From the NCBI GenBank assembly GCA_016186045.1, contig JACPMJ010000008.1, positions 1 through 37,408 on the forward strand: a stretch of DNA of 37,408 nucleotides. The letters are read 5' to 3'. The notes below the pieces were generated by a model. It did not search any database, had not been told where the DNA came from, and was given only the letters and a program-made list of their open reading frames with translations. This document shows positions 1 to 8,202 of the stretch, in pieces; the stretch's first letter is position 1, and each line of letters opens with the position of its first letter. The stretch is from Candidatus Uhrbacteria bacterium. GTDB lineage: Bacteria; Patescibacteriota; Patescibacteriia; JACQRZ01. The position numbers and the translations under genes are program-made.

Positions 1-19
1 AGAAGCTCATAAGACAGAC

Positions 20-883
20 TCAATATAGTTCCACGAGAAAACCTTCTGAACGTTGTATCGTATAGTCATCATACAATATACAGTACTCAAACGAAAAATC
101 TTTACAAAAATTCTCCGGATCACAGAGAAATAAACAAGTCGCAAGCCCATCGGCGAGCAGTGCCCTGTCGGCGCGTACCCATGTTGCGAGGATATTTTTT
201 GGCGAGTTCAAAGAATATGGATCAACAATATGATAATATACTCCCCATGCCCGCCTGTTTCCTCCTGATCCGCATATCGCGCCGTCAGTCACTGATACGA
301 CACCGATAGCTTTTTCGAAATCTTTCGGATCTTCCAAACCGACACGAATCTCCTCACCTGTTCCGCTATAAAAAAGATCACCGCTTCCATCCACTAAAAA
401 TCGCTCACATCCTCTCGCGCGCAGAAAATGAGAAAGCATATCTATCGCATATCCTTTCCCTACAGCGCCGATATCAAAAGATACTTTTTCTTTCAGCTCA
501 ATTGACCGCTCATCAATAATAAAAACCGCCTTATCAAAATCAGGTGGCTCTGAAATATTTTTTTGCGCAATCAACGAGTACTCCCTGTCATATCCAAGAT
601 CTTGTAACACTGATCCGATAAGCGGAGTACATTTTTTTTCAGAGAGCGTGTATAGTTTTTTATATACAACAAGTATTTCAAAAAAATCCCGAGGAATCTC
701 TACAACGCCAATCCTATCCGTGAGTGATGAAAGCCATGATGTTTTTATAAACCGAGAGTAGGTATCTTCGAATAATCGTATCTGCCGTATAATGATACGT
801 TCCATCTCAGGAGTGGCATGATCCCAAAGTGTGATCTTCCATACGGTTCCCATCGCGGTAAAAGAAAAAATGACAGGATTCAT
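20..883 (-). CDS. apbE: FAD:protein FMN transferase (ApbE family)
   Basis: 287 aa, normal for the family. ApbE covalently attaches FMN to a threonine of target proteins, usually on the outer face of the membrane. Family signatures are visible: an N-terminal AMGT motif (about residues 10-13), DIGAVGKGYAID at 137-148 (flavin/Mg-binding block), DGSGD at 165-169, HIVDP at 218-222 and ADGLAT at 244-249. No signal peptide or lipobox is obvious, so the site of action is unclear. It is the last visible gene of the operon, 13 bases downstream of the RnfD/FNR fusion, which suggests that protein or a neighbour beyond the left edge as target. The fusion lacks the usual flavinylation motif (see findings). 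No Shine-Dalgarno sequence precedes the ATG. Confidence 0.9.
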   Translation of the reverse strand: MNPVIFSFTAMGTVWKITLWDHATPEMERIIIRQIRLFEDTYSRFIKTSWLSSLTDRIGVVEIPRDFFEILVVYKKLYTLSEKKCTPLIGSVLQDLGYDREYSLIAQKNISEPPDFDKAVFIIDERSIELKEKVSFDIGAVGKGYAIDMLSHFLRARGCERFLVDGSGDLFYSGTGEEIRVGLEDPKDFEKAIGVVSVTDGAICGSGGNRRAWGVYYHIVDPYSLNSPKNILATWVRADRALLADGLATCLFLCDPENFCKDFSFEYCILYDDYTIQRSEGFLVELY

Positions 884-896
884 ACTATCTTTATTA

Positions 897-2414
897 TCAT
901 GCGAATCCGGGGAAATAGTCCGTCATGATATGATCTTTTTTTATACCCATGCCGATGAGTATTTTTTTATAGGAAGATACCATGCTGCTTGGACCAGAAA
1001 GATACCACAACCGCTCAAGGACATCGGCTGCGTATTTCTCAAGAATCTGTGCCGTAAGATATCCGACCTCACCATTCCATGGTGATTCTCCAGATGTACT
1101 CACGAGATAGACCGTACGGAGATTGAAAACGCTTTTTCCTTTATCACAAAGATCTTTATAGGCGATATCCTGGGGCTTTTTATTTTGATAAAATAATATG
1201 ACATCACGCCTACTTTTGGTATCAACAAGATACTGTATCATACTTCGAAACGGAGTGATGCCAATACCGCCCGCGATAAATCCAAGCTTTTTTTCCTCAT
1301 GAGCAGGAAGCGTAAAATCACCGCATAGTTGAGTCGCCCAGATACGTTCACCTTCTCCGAGTGTTTGAAGCTTTTTTTTGAAACTGCTCAAGGGATTGCT
1401 AAATTTCGTACCCAGACATATCGCCGCCTCCGTAGGAGAAGACGCGATCGTAAAATATCGGCGAATGCCGCGCGTGTCGGGATGTTCGTGCGGAAGCGTC
1501 CACTCCAAATACTGTCCCGGAGAAAAAGAAAGTCCGCCGCCGTTTTGAAATACAAATTCATAGGTATCCTGCGCAATACATTTTTTTTCAGTAAGTCGGA
1601 GATGAAGCCGCTCATGCATACTCACCGCGTACGAACATATATTCCCCAGCACCAAGGCGAGCTCAGGAGTGAAATAGAGCGGACCAATATGAAGGGAAAT
1701 ATTTGAGAACACACCAATAAAGGCGCCATACAATATGCGAAGCTCATGGGTTGGCGGTGTGGTAAGCGGCTCGGTTACCATGACTGAGGCAAAAAATATG
1801 ACTGGCGACGAGGCGATGTATTGGATGAGAATATCGCCGACACTCAAACTGTTCGTCAGTCCAAACACCAGTGTGGGAAATGCGCCTGTGATGACAGTAG
1901 TGAGAAAAAGAGAGAGTCGCCGAATCTTTTTTATAATGCAGTATCCAGCACACATGACTGCGGGTAGCATGGCTAAAGACCCGATCCACCATAAAACGCC
2001 ACCCCCCATCAATCCGAGAATAACAGCGGAAAACGCCGCAGGATTAAATATCTGGCGATCCTTGAAGGCAAGGACATATTTTGACAGCATTGCGATTGTC
2101 GCGCCAAGGACGAGAAACAGTGCATCAGAAGAGGTGCCGATGGGCGCAAGAAGGAAAAAGAGAATGAGCGCGGTGATGAGAGCCGATTCGGTATGTGCTG
2201 GTCTTTTTGTCAGGAATGAACATAGGGTATTTACTATGAAACACAAGCCTACAAGCAGTGTCAGAGAAATCGCAAGAAAAAATCCGTTATACGGCAAGAT
2301 GCCAAAAAAAGAAAGCAGGATCGCATATCCCGCGAGTGCACTCAACGCATACATGACAACGCGATACATCGTCGTCGCGTCTATCATGTGATCCAATCGC
2401 TGTCTGATGGACAT
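897..2414 (-). CDS. RnfD/NqrB-like membrane domain fused to an FAD/NAD(P)H ferredoxin-reductase-type domain
   Basis: 505 aa. Residues 1-265 are multi-spanning membrane sequence with RnfD/NqrB hallmarks: TESALITAL (75-83), NPAAFSAVILG (124-134) and TEPLTTPP (214-221). Residues 270-505 form a ferredoxin-NADP reductase-type module with the FAD motif RYFT (319-322), the nucleotide-binding GGIGITPF (382-389), and a late LSGPSSMV followed by a typical DYFPGF C-terminus. The expected role is electron transfer from NAD(P)H through FAD into a membrane flavoprotein or quinone, as in Rnf/Nqr-type redox proteins. The periplasmic loop that holds the [S/D]GAT-type FMN-threonine motif of RnfD appears to be missing between NPAA and the next helix. 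The gene lies between a 163-aa unknown (3-base gap) and apbE (13-base gap), so one transcript is likely. Confidence 0.85.
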   Translation of the reverse strand: MSIRQRLDHMIDATTMYRVVMYALSALAGYAILLSFFGILPYNGFFLAISLTLLVGLCFIVNTLCSFLTKRPAHTESALITALILFFLLAPIGTSSDALFLVLGATIAMLSKYVLAFKDRQIFNPAAFSAVILGLMGGGVLWWIGSLAMLPAVMCAGYCIIKKIRRLSLFLTTVITGAFPTLVFGLTNSLSVGDILIQYIASSPVIFFASVMVTEPLTTPPTHELRILYGAFIGVFSNISLHIGPLYFTPELALVLGNICSYAVSMHERLHLRLTEKKCIAQDTYEFVFQNGGGLSFSPGQYLEWTLPHEHPDTRGIRRYFTIASSPTEAAICLGTKFSNPLSSFKKKLQTLGEGERIWATQLCGDFTLPAHEEKKLGFIAGGIGITPFRSMIQYLVDTKSRRDVILFYQNKKPQDIAYKDLCDKGKSVFNLRTVYLVSTSGESPWNGEVGYLTAQILEKYAADVLERLWYLSGPSSMVSSYKKILIGMGIKKDHIMTDYFPGFA

Positions 2415-2417
2415 ACG

Positions 2418-2909
2418 TTACTTTTCTTCGTCAGTATCTTTCGGCAAAACATAATACCATTCCGGCGCATAATCAAGAGCCACACCGCCAAAACTCACCG
2501 CCGAATGCTGTGCTTTTGCTTGAGCGGCAAAGATAGTACTATCAAAAAGAAACTTTTTCATAAATTCCAAATTTTCTTTTTCCTCCGCATCTGTACTCTT
2601 TTCTAATTCTTCATTCAAAAATGCATCGTATTCCTCATTGATTTTTTCTTTCAGATAATGGCTCACGCCATATTTCCCGCTCGCGGTATTCAGATCTCTG
2701 ATTGTTTTTTCTATTCCATCAACTTCTTTTTGCCAACCAAGAGAATGTATCTGTTTAAGTCTCTCAATAAGCCATGCGACACTCACTTTTTCTGCAGTTA
2801 TAATACGCATATCAGGAACCTCTTTGATGGCTGACATGACCGCTTGATATTTCTGTGTCGGTGAAAAAATATCAGTCTCTATTTTTGATTTGTTATTTTC
2901 TTCAAACAT
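2418..2909 (-). CDS. Hypothetical protein, 163 aa
   Basis: I do not recognise this family. The protein is soluble, charged and mostly helical in appearance, with no signal peptide, membrane segment or metal motif. A central stretch rich in Trp, Leu and Lys (about residues 45-75) is followed by a Glu/Lys-rich helix (about 90-120) and a C-terminus with an aromatic EWYY cluster. It sits 15 bases downstream of the HD-domain gene and 3 bases upstream of the RnfD/FNR fusion, so it is almost certainly co-transcribed with both. The start is the first ATG in frame; no Shine-Dalgarno sequence is seen, as for most genes here. Confidence 0.6.
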   Translation of the reverse strand: MFEENNKSKIETDIFSPTQKYQAVMSAIKEVPDMRIITAEKVSVAWLIERLKQIHSLGWQKEVDGIEKTIRDLNTASGKYGVSHYLKEKINEEYDAFLNEELEKSTDAEEKENLEFMKKFLFDSTIFAAQAKAQHSAVSFGGVALDYAPEWYYVLPKDTDEEK

Positions 2910-2924
2910 ATGCAGAACATATAG

Positions 2925-5090
2925 TTAGATTGCTAAAAATTCTTTTTCTCTCTTCGTAAGAAAGCTCTTCAGTCCGCTCAAGGATTCTTGAAAAACTTTA
3001 TCATCAGAACTATTAAGACCGCTAAACAGTTCGGAAACCTTTTGTTTTTCTCCATAATCCATTTTTTTTGATCCTAAAAGCGTTCCGACACTTGCACGAA
3101 TTTTATCCACGTCTTCTGTGTGATCTTGCGAGCTTTCAAGCTCGGTGATGATTTGACTTATTTCACTTCTTATACTTATACTGTTCCATTCCTTTTCCGT
3201 TTTTGCCAATGTTTCCCTGACGCTTTTGTCGCGCTCACTCTCCTCGCCTCCCTCTTTTGGCGGATGAAACTCAAATCGAAGACTCTTTTCACTACCTCCT
3301 CCCGGCGGTAATTCTATATACCGTATACCATTCTCATCCTTAGCATATTCTTCTTCAAATTTCTTATCCATTTTTTTCAGATCAATACCATAACTATCCA
3401 ACAGTTTAACAAATTGTTTATTCTCAAGATGGAAGAGGTCATGTATCTGCGCATGCATATCAGACTCCCTAAGCTTTACCACCATCTGTGCACCTTTCAT
3501 CTCATATCCCTCCAGCTTGCCCGCGAACATACCAAGATTGAATTCTGGCGTTGTTTTGTTAATTTCTCCGGCCGCCTTAAGAAGCGCCGTCCGCATAGAT
3601 TCATCAACTCCTCCCTGCCCCTGTATGCTTTTAACTAATTCTTTTTGCAGTCCCCCGATATCCTGTCCCGCTTCTCGTGCAATATAAATTTTTTGCAACA
3701 ACGCCAAATTTTCCGTATTCGTATACAAAATTGCTGGCAGTTTCGTGTCTTGAAAAAGACCCAGATTATCACTCAACCGGACAATTGATTCGAGAGCTTT
3801 CTCTGGACTGGTAAAATCAGTTTCTGACCTATCGTGCGTCTTTATTATCTCACCCATCTGACCGAGGTCTTTACCGGTAAAGACCTTATCATATATTGCG
3901 CTATCACTCTCAAAAAGTTTTTTACTGAAGGACGGGTGACCGGCTGTTGATTCAAAGCCTGTCCTGTTGATACTCGCCGTATACCCCATATCATGATTAT
4001 AGTGGACGGTCATGATTTTTAATTTGTCGAATGCAGAAAGTTTCTGGTCTGGATGAGCCTTATTGTATTCTTCGACCATCTTCATCGCCTCGGTGATATT
4101 ACCATCAATAATATGCCGGACACCGTGATCGCCAAGCGCGCGCTTCAGTGTTTCTTTTTCCTGATATGCAAGTTTTTCGACAATATCCACTACCAATATT
4201 TGAGCGTCTCCCGCTTTTAATTCGCGGCTCAATCCGCCTTCTTTTTGCGCTTCGCTGATAAGATCAATATATATTCCCAGATTCTCTGTAATCTTCTTTT
4301 TGTGTTCTGCACTGATACCCTCATAGGATGCGATCAGCACATCCACATCTCTCTTTATTCTTTCACTGTTTTTTAAAAAACTCTCATCTTCCCCGAATTT
4401 TTCCAATGCAGGTTTTTCTTTTTTTGGATACAAAGATTCCGCCATCTCACGTCGTACTTCATCCGGGTTACAAAACGATAATCTTTCATCGACTGAAAGT
4501 ACTTTCCCGCCATCCACTCTCTTCTCATCCCATATTTGACGAGCGGTTGACTCTACCGTTAGTGTGTCCTCTTTACTCAATGACCCTCCTCCGATGGCAC
4601 TTAAGAGTTCACCTTTAAGATCCACTGACCCTTGCGCTATATTTTTATTCAGTGACTCAAGCGCATGATCTATTTCTTCTTTTTCTTTTTGACTTGGTGA
4701 ATTTTTTCCCGAATCCTTCAGTCTATCTTTCAATGCGCTCCTTTCTTTTTGCATTTTTTTAACTTCTTCTCCCTGTCTTTTGATTTCAAGCATTTTTTCC
4801 GCCATCTCCATTTTTTCCTTAAGTTCTTTTTGGATAGCACCCGCTTGTTTTTCTACCGAAGAAAGACTACTCTCGAGAGAAGACGCCTCTGATGCAGAAA
4901 CCCCTAAATCTTTCGCTTTTTCCATACCATGTTTTCCTGCTTCAATGAGACTCGTAGTCTGTAAGAGAATCTCTCTCTCCTTTTTTGATTTAAACGTATC
5001 TAATTGTTTTTCCGTAACCGGACCTTTTTCCGCATTCGATCTCTCCGGCTTTTCATGCTGTTCGATTCTTCTTTTTTCAATTTTTGCCAT
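2925..5090 (-). CDS. Coiled-coil protein with a central HD-type phosphohydrolase domain
   Basis: 721 aa. The N-terminal 150 residues are Lys/Glu-rich and look like a long coiled coil. The centre carries an ordered set of HD-superfamily metal ligands: H322 (GDHGVRH), H366-D367 (HYNHDMGY), H385 (AGHP), H419-D420 (KTHD) and D441 (RLSDNLG). HD domains hydrolyse phosphate esters such as nucleotides or cyclic dinucleotides; the substrate here is unknown. The last 150 residues are again charged and helical. No signal peptide or membrane segment is seen, so it is probably cytoplasmic. It is the second gene of the operon ending in apbE. The long flanking helices suggest a scaffold or a partner-binding protein rather than a free enzyme. 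Confidence 0.7.
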   Translation of the reverse strand: MAKIEKRRIEQHEKPERSNAEKGPVTEKQLDTFKSKKEREILLQTTSLIEAGKHGMEKAKDLGVSASEASSLESSLSSVEKQAGAIQKELKEKMEMAEKMLEIKRQGEEVKKMQKERSALKDRLKDSGKNSPSQKEKEEIDHALESLNKNIAQGSVDLKGELLSAIGGGSLSKEDTLTVESTARQIWDEKRVDGGKVLSVDERLSFCNPDEVRREMAESLYPKKEKPALEKFGEDESFLKNSERIKRDVDVLIASYEGISAEHKKKITENLGIYIDLISEAQKEGGLSRELKAGDAQILVVDIVEKLAYQEKETLKRALGDHGVRHIIDGNITEAMKMVEEYNKAHPDQKLSAFDKLKIMTVHYNHDMGYTASINRTGFESTAGHPSFSKKLFESDSAIYDKVFTGKDLGQMGEIIKTHDRSETDFTSPEKALESIVRLSDNLGLFQDTKLPAILYTNTENLALLQKIYIAREAGQDIGGLQKELVKSIQGQGGVDESMRTALLKAAGEINKTTPEFNLGMFAGKLEGYEMKGAQMVVKLRESDMHAQIHDLFHLENKQFVKLLDSYGIDLKKMDKKFEEEYAKDENGIRYIELPPGGGSEKSLRFEFHPPKEGGEESERDKSVRETLAKTEKEWNSISIRSEISQIITELESSQDHTEDVDKIRASVGTLLGSKKMDYGEKQKVSELFSGLNSSDDKVFQESLSGLKSFLTKREKEFLAI

Positions 5091-5094
5091 ATGT

Positions 5095-5286
5095 CTATTT
5101 TTTAAAACTCTTTATGCGCTGTTTGAGTTCTTCTATTTTTTTCTGTTCCAATTTCTTTATGCATTCGTCAATAATATTCGCTTGTTTTTTCTTTAACGTC
5201 AATAGCTTTTTCATGTATTCCTTATAAATCTTCTCTATTTCTTCTGCTCTTTTTTTAATATGCTCTCCAGAAAGCTCTTGTGACAT
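5095..5286 (-). CDS. Small coiled-coil protein, 63 aa
   Basis: A short, strongly charged protein made almost entirely of Lys, Glu, Ile and Leu, consistent with a single long amphipathic or coiled-coil helix. It ends 4 bases before the 721-aa HD-domain gene starts. The frame is open further upstream to a TTG at 5331, but the ATG at 5284-5286 gives a cleaner start. Neither has a well-spaced Shine-Dalgarno sequence, so the start is uncertain. Lys/Glu composition alone can keep a frame open by chance; the tight spacing in the operon is the main support for a real gene. No function can be assigned. Confidence 0.5.
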   Translation of the reverse strand: MSQELSGEHIKKRAEEIEKIYKEYMKKLLTLKKKQANIIDECIKKLEQKKIEELKQRIKSFKK

Positions 5287-5380
5287 ATAAATATTTTTAT
5301 AGTGAAATACGGACTCTTGTAATGATATCAACTCCCGAGAAAACCATCAATAATAAATTGTCAATAATCGGCATAGGAAA

Positions 5381-5409
5381 TTGACGAAAAGAAAAGAGCG
5401 TAGTATTAT
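5381..5409 (+). promoter_or_regulatory. Sigma70-type promoter for the HD-GYP-like gene
   Basis: TTGACG at 5381-5386 and TATTAT at 5404-5409 are separated by exactly 17 bases. The start codon lies 41 bases after the -10 box. Confidence 0.75.
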
Positions 5410-5437
5410 GCATATCCGTTCCTTAACAATGACCAAG

Positions 5438-5444
5438 AAGGAGG
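5438..5444 (+). promoter_or_regulatory. Strong Shine-Dalgarno sequence preceding a GTG start
   Basis: AAGGAGG lies 6 bases before GTG at 5451-5453. It fixes the GTG as start codon and is one of only two convincing ribosome binding sites seen in the window. Confidence 0.85.
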
Positions 5445-5450
5445 CAGATC

Positions 5451-6149
5451 GTGGATATATTCTCGCAATATCTTGATCCGCGCGTCACGCTCGAAGAACG
5501 GCTTCGCCATGCGTTTGACAGACTTCTCATCCCCGATAATGAGAGAGCTATCCTCACGGCATTCCTTGAACCATTGCGATCAAAGAGTCCGGTTACCCGA
5601 GCGCACTACGAGCATAGCATCCGCGTAGCTCTGCTCGCCCGGCACATCGCCCAGTTCATGCATTTGAATGAAAAACCGGCATTCACTGCCGGACTTATGC
5701 ATGATATTGGCAAATGCCAGGTAGACCTCGGTACCCTTGGGAAAACGGAAGGATGGACAGAGGCGGATACGGAAGCCATCAAGGCGCACGTCATAGATGG
5801 TTACCGATTCTTAAGGAATTGTCTAGACTTCACTGCCGAGATCGTTGTACTCCATCATCGCTTTCAAAAAGGCGACTACCCGGATGAACTGCCGCCACAC
5901 CTTCATAATTACAGCGAAGAAACAAAGGCGATGATTGCGCTGTACGGACGCATTCTTGCTTTAGCCGATACGTATGACGCGCTTCATCGTGTCAATGACA
6001 AATTCGGTGCCTGTACTACGCTCAGCGGTGAGGAGATCAAGGAAAAAATGATCGAGCTAAACATTGACCAGCATCGCCTCATCTCCCAGCTCTACGATAT
6101 AGGGATCTTCACAACCGCGCTCATCGCAGAAAAAAGCATTTCGCAATGA
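5451..6149 (+). CDS. HD-domain (HD-GYP-like) phosphohydrolase
   Basis: 232 aa. HD ligands occur in canonical order: H55 (YEHS), H84-D85 (LMHDIGK), H113, H135-H136 (LHHR) and D173 (LADTYDAL). HHRFQKGDYPDEL resembles the HHE...GYP signature of HD-GYP proteins, which hydrolyse cyclic di-GMP, but GYP itself is not conserved, so the substrate is uncertain. No sensor, receiver or membrane domain is attached; the protein should be soluble. The gene is a single transcription unit with its own promoter, a strong Shine-Dalgarno sequence, a GTG start and an intrinsic terminator. It starts about 165 bases from the divergent operon. Confidence 0.85.
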   Translation: MDIFSQYLDPRVTLEERLRHAFDRLLIPDNERAILTAFLEPLRSKSPVTRAHYEHSIRVALLARHIAQFMHLNEKPAFTAGLMHDIGKCQVDLGTLGKTEGWTEADTEAIKAHVIDGYRFLRNCLDFTAEIVVLHHRFQKGDYPDELPPHLHNYSEETKAMIALYGRILALADTYDALHRVNDKFGACTTLSGEEIKEKMIELNIDQHRLISQLYDIGIFTTALIAEKSISQ

Positions 6150-6160
6150 CAGCAATCAAT

Positions 6161-6196
6161 GTCCGCTTTTAAATAGAAACAGGAGCGGACTTTTTT
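6161..6196 (+). terminator. Intrinsic terminator after the HD-GYP-like gene
   Basis: A 7-bp stem GTCCGCT (6161-6167) / AGCGGAC (6184-6190) is followed by six T residues. It lies 11 bases after the stop codon. Confidence 0.85.
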
Positions 6197-6201
6197 ATTA
6201 T

Positions 6202-6303
6202 TTAAAAAGACGCTATAGTCTCCCTCGTTGCCACCAACCCGGATATAATCTTCACAACCATCAAATCAGATTTTTTAGTGTTGTTGACGATTTCCTTTGA
6301 CAT
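6202..6303 (-). CDS. Possible 33-aa small ORF downstream of the ATPase gene
   Basis: An ATG 4 bases after the ATPase stop opens a 33-codon frame (begins MSKEIVNNTKK, ends TAA at 6202-6204). It has no Shine-Dalgarno sequence and no recognisable motif. Only its position at the end of the ATPase transcript supports it; it may equally be a remnant or chance frame. Confidence 0.2.
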   Translation of the reverse strand: MSKEIVNNTKKSDLMVVKIISGLVATRETIASF

Positions 6304-6307
6304 AAAT

Positions 6308-7591
6308 TTACTCTTGAGTTCTCTCAAGTAACCACTCCCATAGCGATCTAAGTTGTATAACACTTCCGTCTTTTTTTATCTCTCGCTTTTCATCCCATGT
6401 GAGCACTGTCATTTTTTTAACTTTCAACTCACCGCTTGCTTCAAGTAGTGCCTTTATTTCTCTTTGTTCGACATCCGAAGTTACTGATTCATAGCAAACT
6501 TGTATAAGTTCCGTGACCTCTGTTCCTTTTTTTACAATAAAATCAACTTCACGATCGTTTCGCGTTTTGTAATAAAACAGATCTCTATTTGGCTTAACGC
6601 CACGTTTTATAAGTTCGGTAAAAACAAGGTTCTCCATGAGTTTGCCTTTGTCCGGAGAGTGCTGGATAGCCTTCGCGCTTATAAAACCATTATCAACAGC
6701 ATAGACTTTCCGAGGTGATTTTATTCGCTGTACGGACTTAGGAGAGTATCGGAGTAAAGAAAATATGAGATACGCTTCTTCCAGATATTTTATGTACTTC
6801 TCCGTGGTGGACGCGCTCCTCAGGTTTAAAATCTCGAGCAACTTGCGTACCGTATATAGACTGGCAAAACTATTTATTAAATGCGCTCCAAGATTTCCTA
6901 TTTGAGTTGCAAATTTAACTTTATGTCTCTTAACCACATCTTTGAAGAGTAAGGCATCAAACAAAACCTCAAGGTAATCCCTTGGATCAAGATTACTCAC
7001 CACAACTTCAGGAAATCCACCGCTCCGTAAATAACTTTCCATGAGATTCAGAAGCTCGCCATGTTTTTGCGGCAGGGCGCTATATTCAACATCTATTTGA
7101 AACTTCTTCGCGCGGAGAAATTCATTAAAATCGAATGGCAGTATTTCTATGGGCATATGCCTGCCAGTCAAATGTGTGGCGAGTTCTTTTGAAAGCAGAT
7201 GAGCATTAGAGCCGGTAAGCACCAAATTATATCCTTCCCGGTGCAGTCGATTGACAAACAACTCCCAGTTCGGAAGATTTTGTATTTCATCAAAAAGGAT
7301 GGTCTTTACCTGTCCATACGCGGCGTGCAATTCCTTCATGAGTTCATTAGTAGCTATACCGCCTGCGCTCAACAAGATCTCGTCATCAAAATTGAAATAC
7401 ATAAACGGACGATCCTTTAAAAGCATGAGGGAAAATACCGACTTGCCAGCCCTACGAGGTCCTAAAACGACTTTTATCAAATCCGAATCCAGCCATTTCT
7501 TAGCAAATGGCTCTTTGGTTCGCTCTATGTAGAAAAGAGCTATAAGTTGCTCTTTCTGCAGTTTTTGATTAGAAACTATGTCTTTAAGCAT
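6308..7591 (-). CDS. AAA-family ATPase with C-terminal DUF4143 domain
   Basis: 427 aa, typical length. The Walker A motif GPRRAGKS is at 44-51, the Walker B ILFDEIQN occurs near residue 98, and a sensor-like LTGSNA follows. The C-terminal part contains YYKTRNDREVDFIV followed by a Glu and Gln-containing strand, the PD-(D/E)XK nuclease-like core of DUF4143 proteins. These ATPases are common in bacteria and archaea, often mobile and toxin/antitoxin- or restriction-like in behaviour, but their physiological role is not established. The gene has its own promoter, with repeated motifs around it that could allow autoregulation. It is flanked by single-gene units on both sides. Confidence 0.85.
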   Translation of the reverse strand: MLKDIVSNQKLQKEQLIALFYIERTKEPFAKKWLDSDLIKVVLGPRRAGKSVFSLMLLKDRPFMYFNFDDEILLSAGGIATNELMKELHAAYGQVKTILFDEIQNLPNWELFVNRLHREGYNLVLTGSNAHLLSKELATHLTGRHMPIEILPFDFNEFLRAKKFQIDVEYSALPQKHGELLNLMESYLRSGGFPEVVVSNLDPRDYLEVLFDALLFKDVVKRHKVKFATQIGNLGAHLINSFASLYTVRKLLEILNLRSASTTEKYIKYLEEAYLIFSLLRYSPKSVQRIKSPRKVYAVDNGFISAKAIQHSPDKGKLMENLVFTELIKRGVKPNRDLFYYKTRNDREVDFIVKKGTEVTELIQVCYESVTSDVEQREIKALLEASGELKVKKMTVLTWDEKREIKKDGSVIQLRSLWEWLLERTQE

Positions 7592-7608
7592 AATATTTAT
7601 CTTTCATC

Positions 7609-7658
7609 GGACAGGATAGGTTGTTTTTGTCCAATATAAGCAGTATACTGGACAGGAT
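7609..7658 (-). promoter_or_regulatory. Candidate operator repeats around the ATPase promoter
   Basis: GGACAGGAT occurs twice in direct orientation (7609-7617 and 7650-7658). A TGTCCA (7628-7633) forms an inverted repeat with TGGACA (7649-7654), enclosing the -10 box. Three copies of a GGACA/TGTCC core in 50 bases at a promoter suggest a repressor site; the binding protein is unknown. Confidence 0.45.
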
Positions 7659-7670
7659 CAGTAAAGTCAA
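7642..7670 (-). promoter_or_regulatory. Sigma70-type promoter for the AAA/DUF4143 ATPase gene
   Basis: On the minus strand, TTGACT (7665-7670) and TATACT (7642-7647) are separated by 17 bases. The ATG follows about 50 bases downstream. Confidence 0.8.
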
Positions 7671-7712
7671 GAATATGGATAATAGAGAAACATCACCAGA
7701 ATACAAGGATAA

Positions 7713-7749
7713 ATTTAAAAAGACGCCGTACCCGTAAGGTCGTGCGTCT
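7713..7749 (-). terminator. Intrinsic terminator after the GtrA-family gene
   Basis: Read on the minus strand, AGACGC (7744-7749) pairs with GCGTCT (7721-7726) and is followed by a T-rich tract (7711-7720). It lies about 60 bases after the GtrA stop codon. Confidence 0.65.
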
Positions 7750-7809
7750 GTTGGATAGTATCGACTTGTGCCGATCAATCAATGGGATAGTTGGGTTTTG
7801 CCTCAGATC

Positions 7810-8202
7810 TTATGAGGGCTTAAAGATCTTTTTGGATATACCAAAGCTCAGAATAGAAATGACCACGGTAAGAATTATCTGCGCTCCGATATACCACATG
7901 TGCAGATACTGCACCATGAAGTACAGAGATGCGGTGTTGCCAATGAGTAAGGCAACGGTCATGGTGACATACAGCACAAGCTGACGACCGATCATGTCCG
8001 TTCCTTTATCCTGAAATGTCCAGAGTTTTTGAGACATGAAATTCAACCCTGTGTTCAGGATAAATCCGATTACCGCGGAAGCGACATACCAAACTCCCAG
8101 ATATTCCGTAAGGCCGTATAGCGCTATGTAATATACTAGAACGCCGATAGCTCCTGCTATACAGAATCGCGAAATTTGCGCGAATTCAGGTATTCGTAGC
8201 AT
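7810..8202 (-). CDS. GtrA-family membrane protein
   Basis: 130 aa with four hydrophobic segments (about 10-30, 35-55, 70-92 and 97-120), the size and topology of GtrA/DPMS-like proteins. The conserved FxxNxxxNFxxxxxWTF pattern of the family is visible around residues 46-62 (GFILNTGLNFMSQKLWTF). Family members are thought to help move polyprenyl-linked sugars across the membrane for surface glycan synthesis. No glycosyltransferase lies next to it; the nearest is the GT4 gene about 3 kb away. It is a single-gene unit with its own promoter and terminator. AGGAGGG at 8207-8213 just upstream of the ATG decides the start and is rare in this window. Confidence 0.9.
   Translation of the reverse strand: MLRIPEFAQISRFCIAGAIGVLVYYIALYGLTEYLGVWYVASAVIGFILNTGLNFMSQKLWTFQDKGTDMIGRQLVLYVTMTVALLIGNTASLYFMVQYLHMWYIGAQIILTVVISILSFGISKKIFKPS

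Noticed and set aside
1735-2391. Long plus-strand frame opposite the RnfD/FNR gene
   Set aside because: It lies wholly antisense to a gene with clear family motifs and has no recognisable domain.
7584-7778. 64-codon minus-strand frame upstream of the ATPase gene
   Set aside because: It covers the ATPase promoter, the operator-like repeats and the GtrA terminator, so it is unlikely to be translated.
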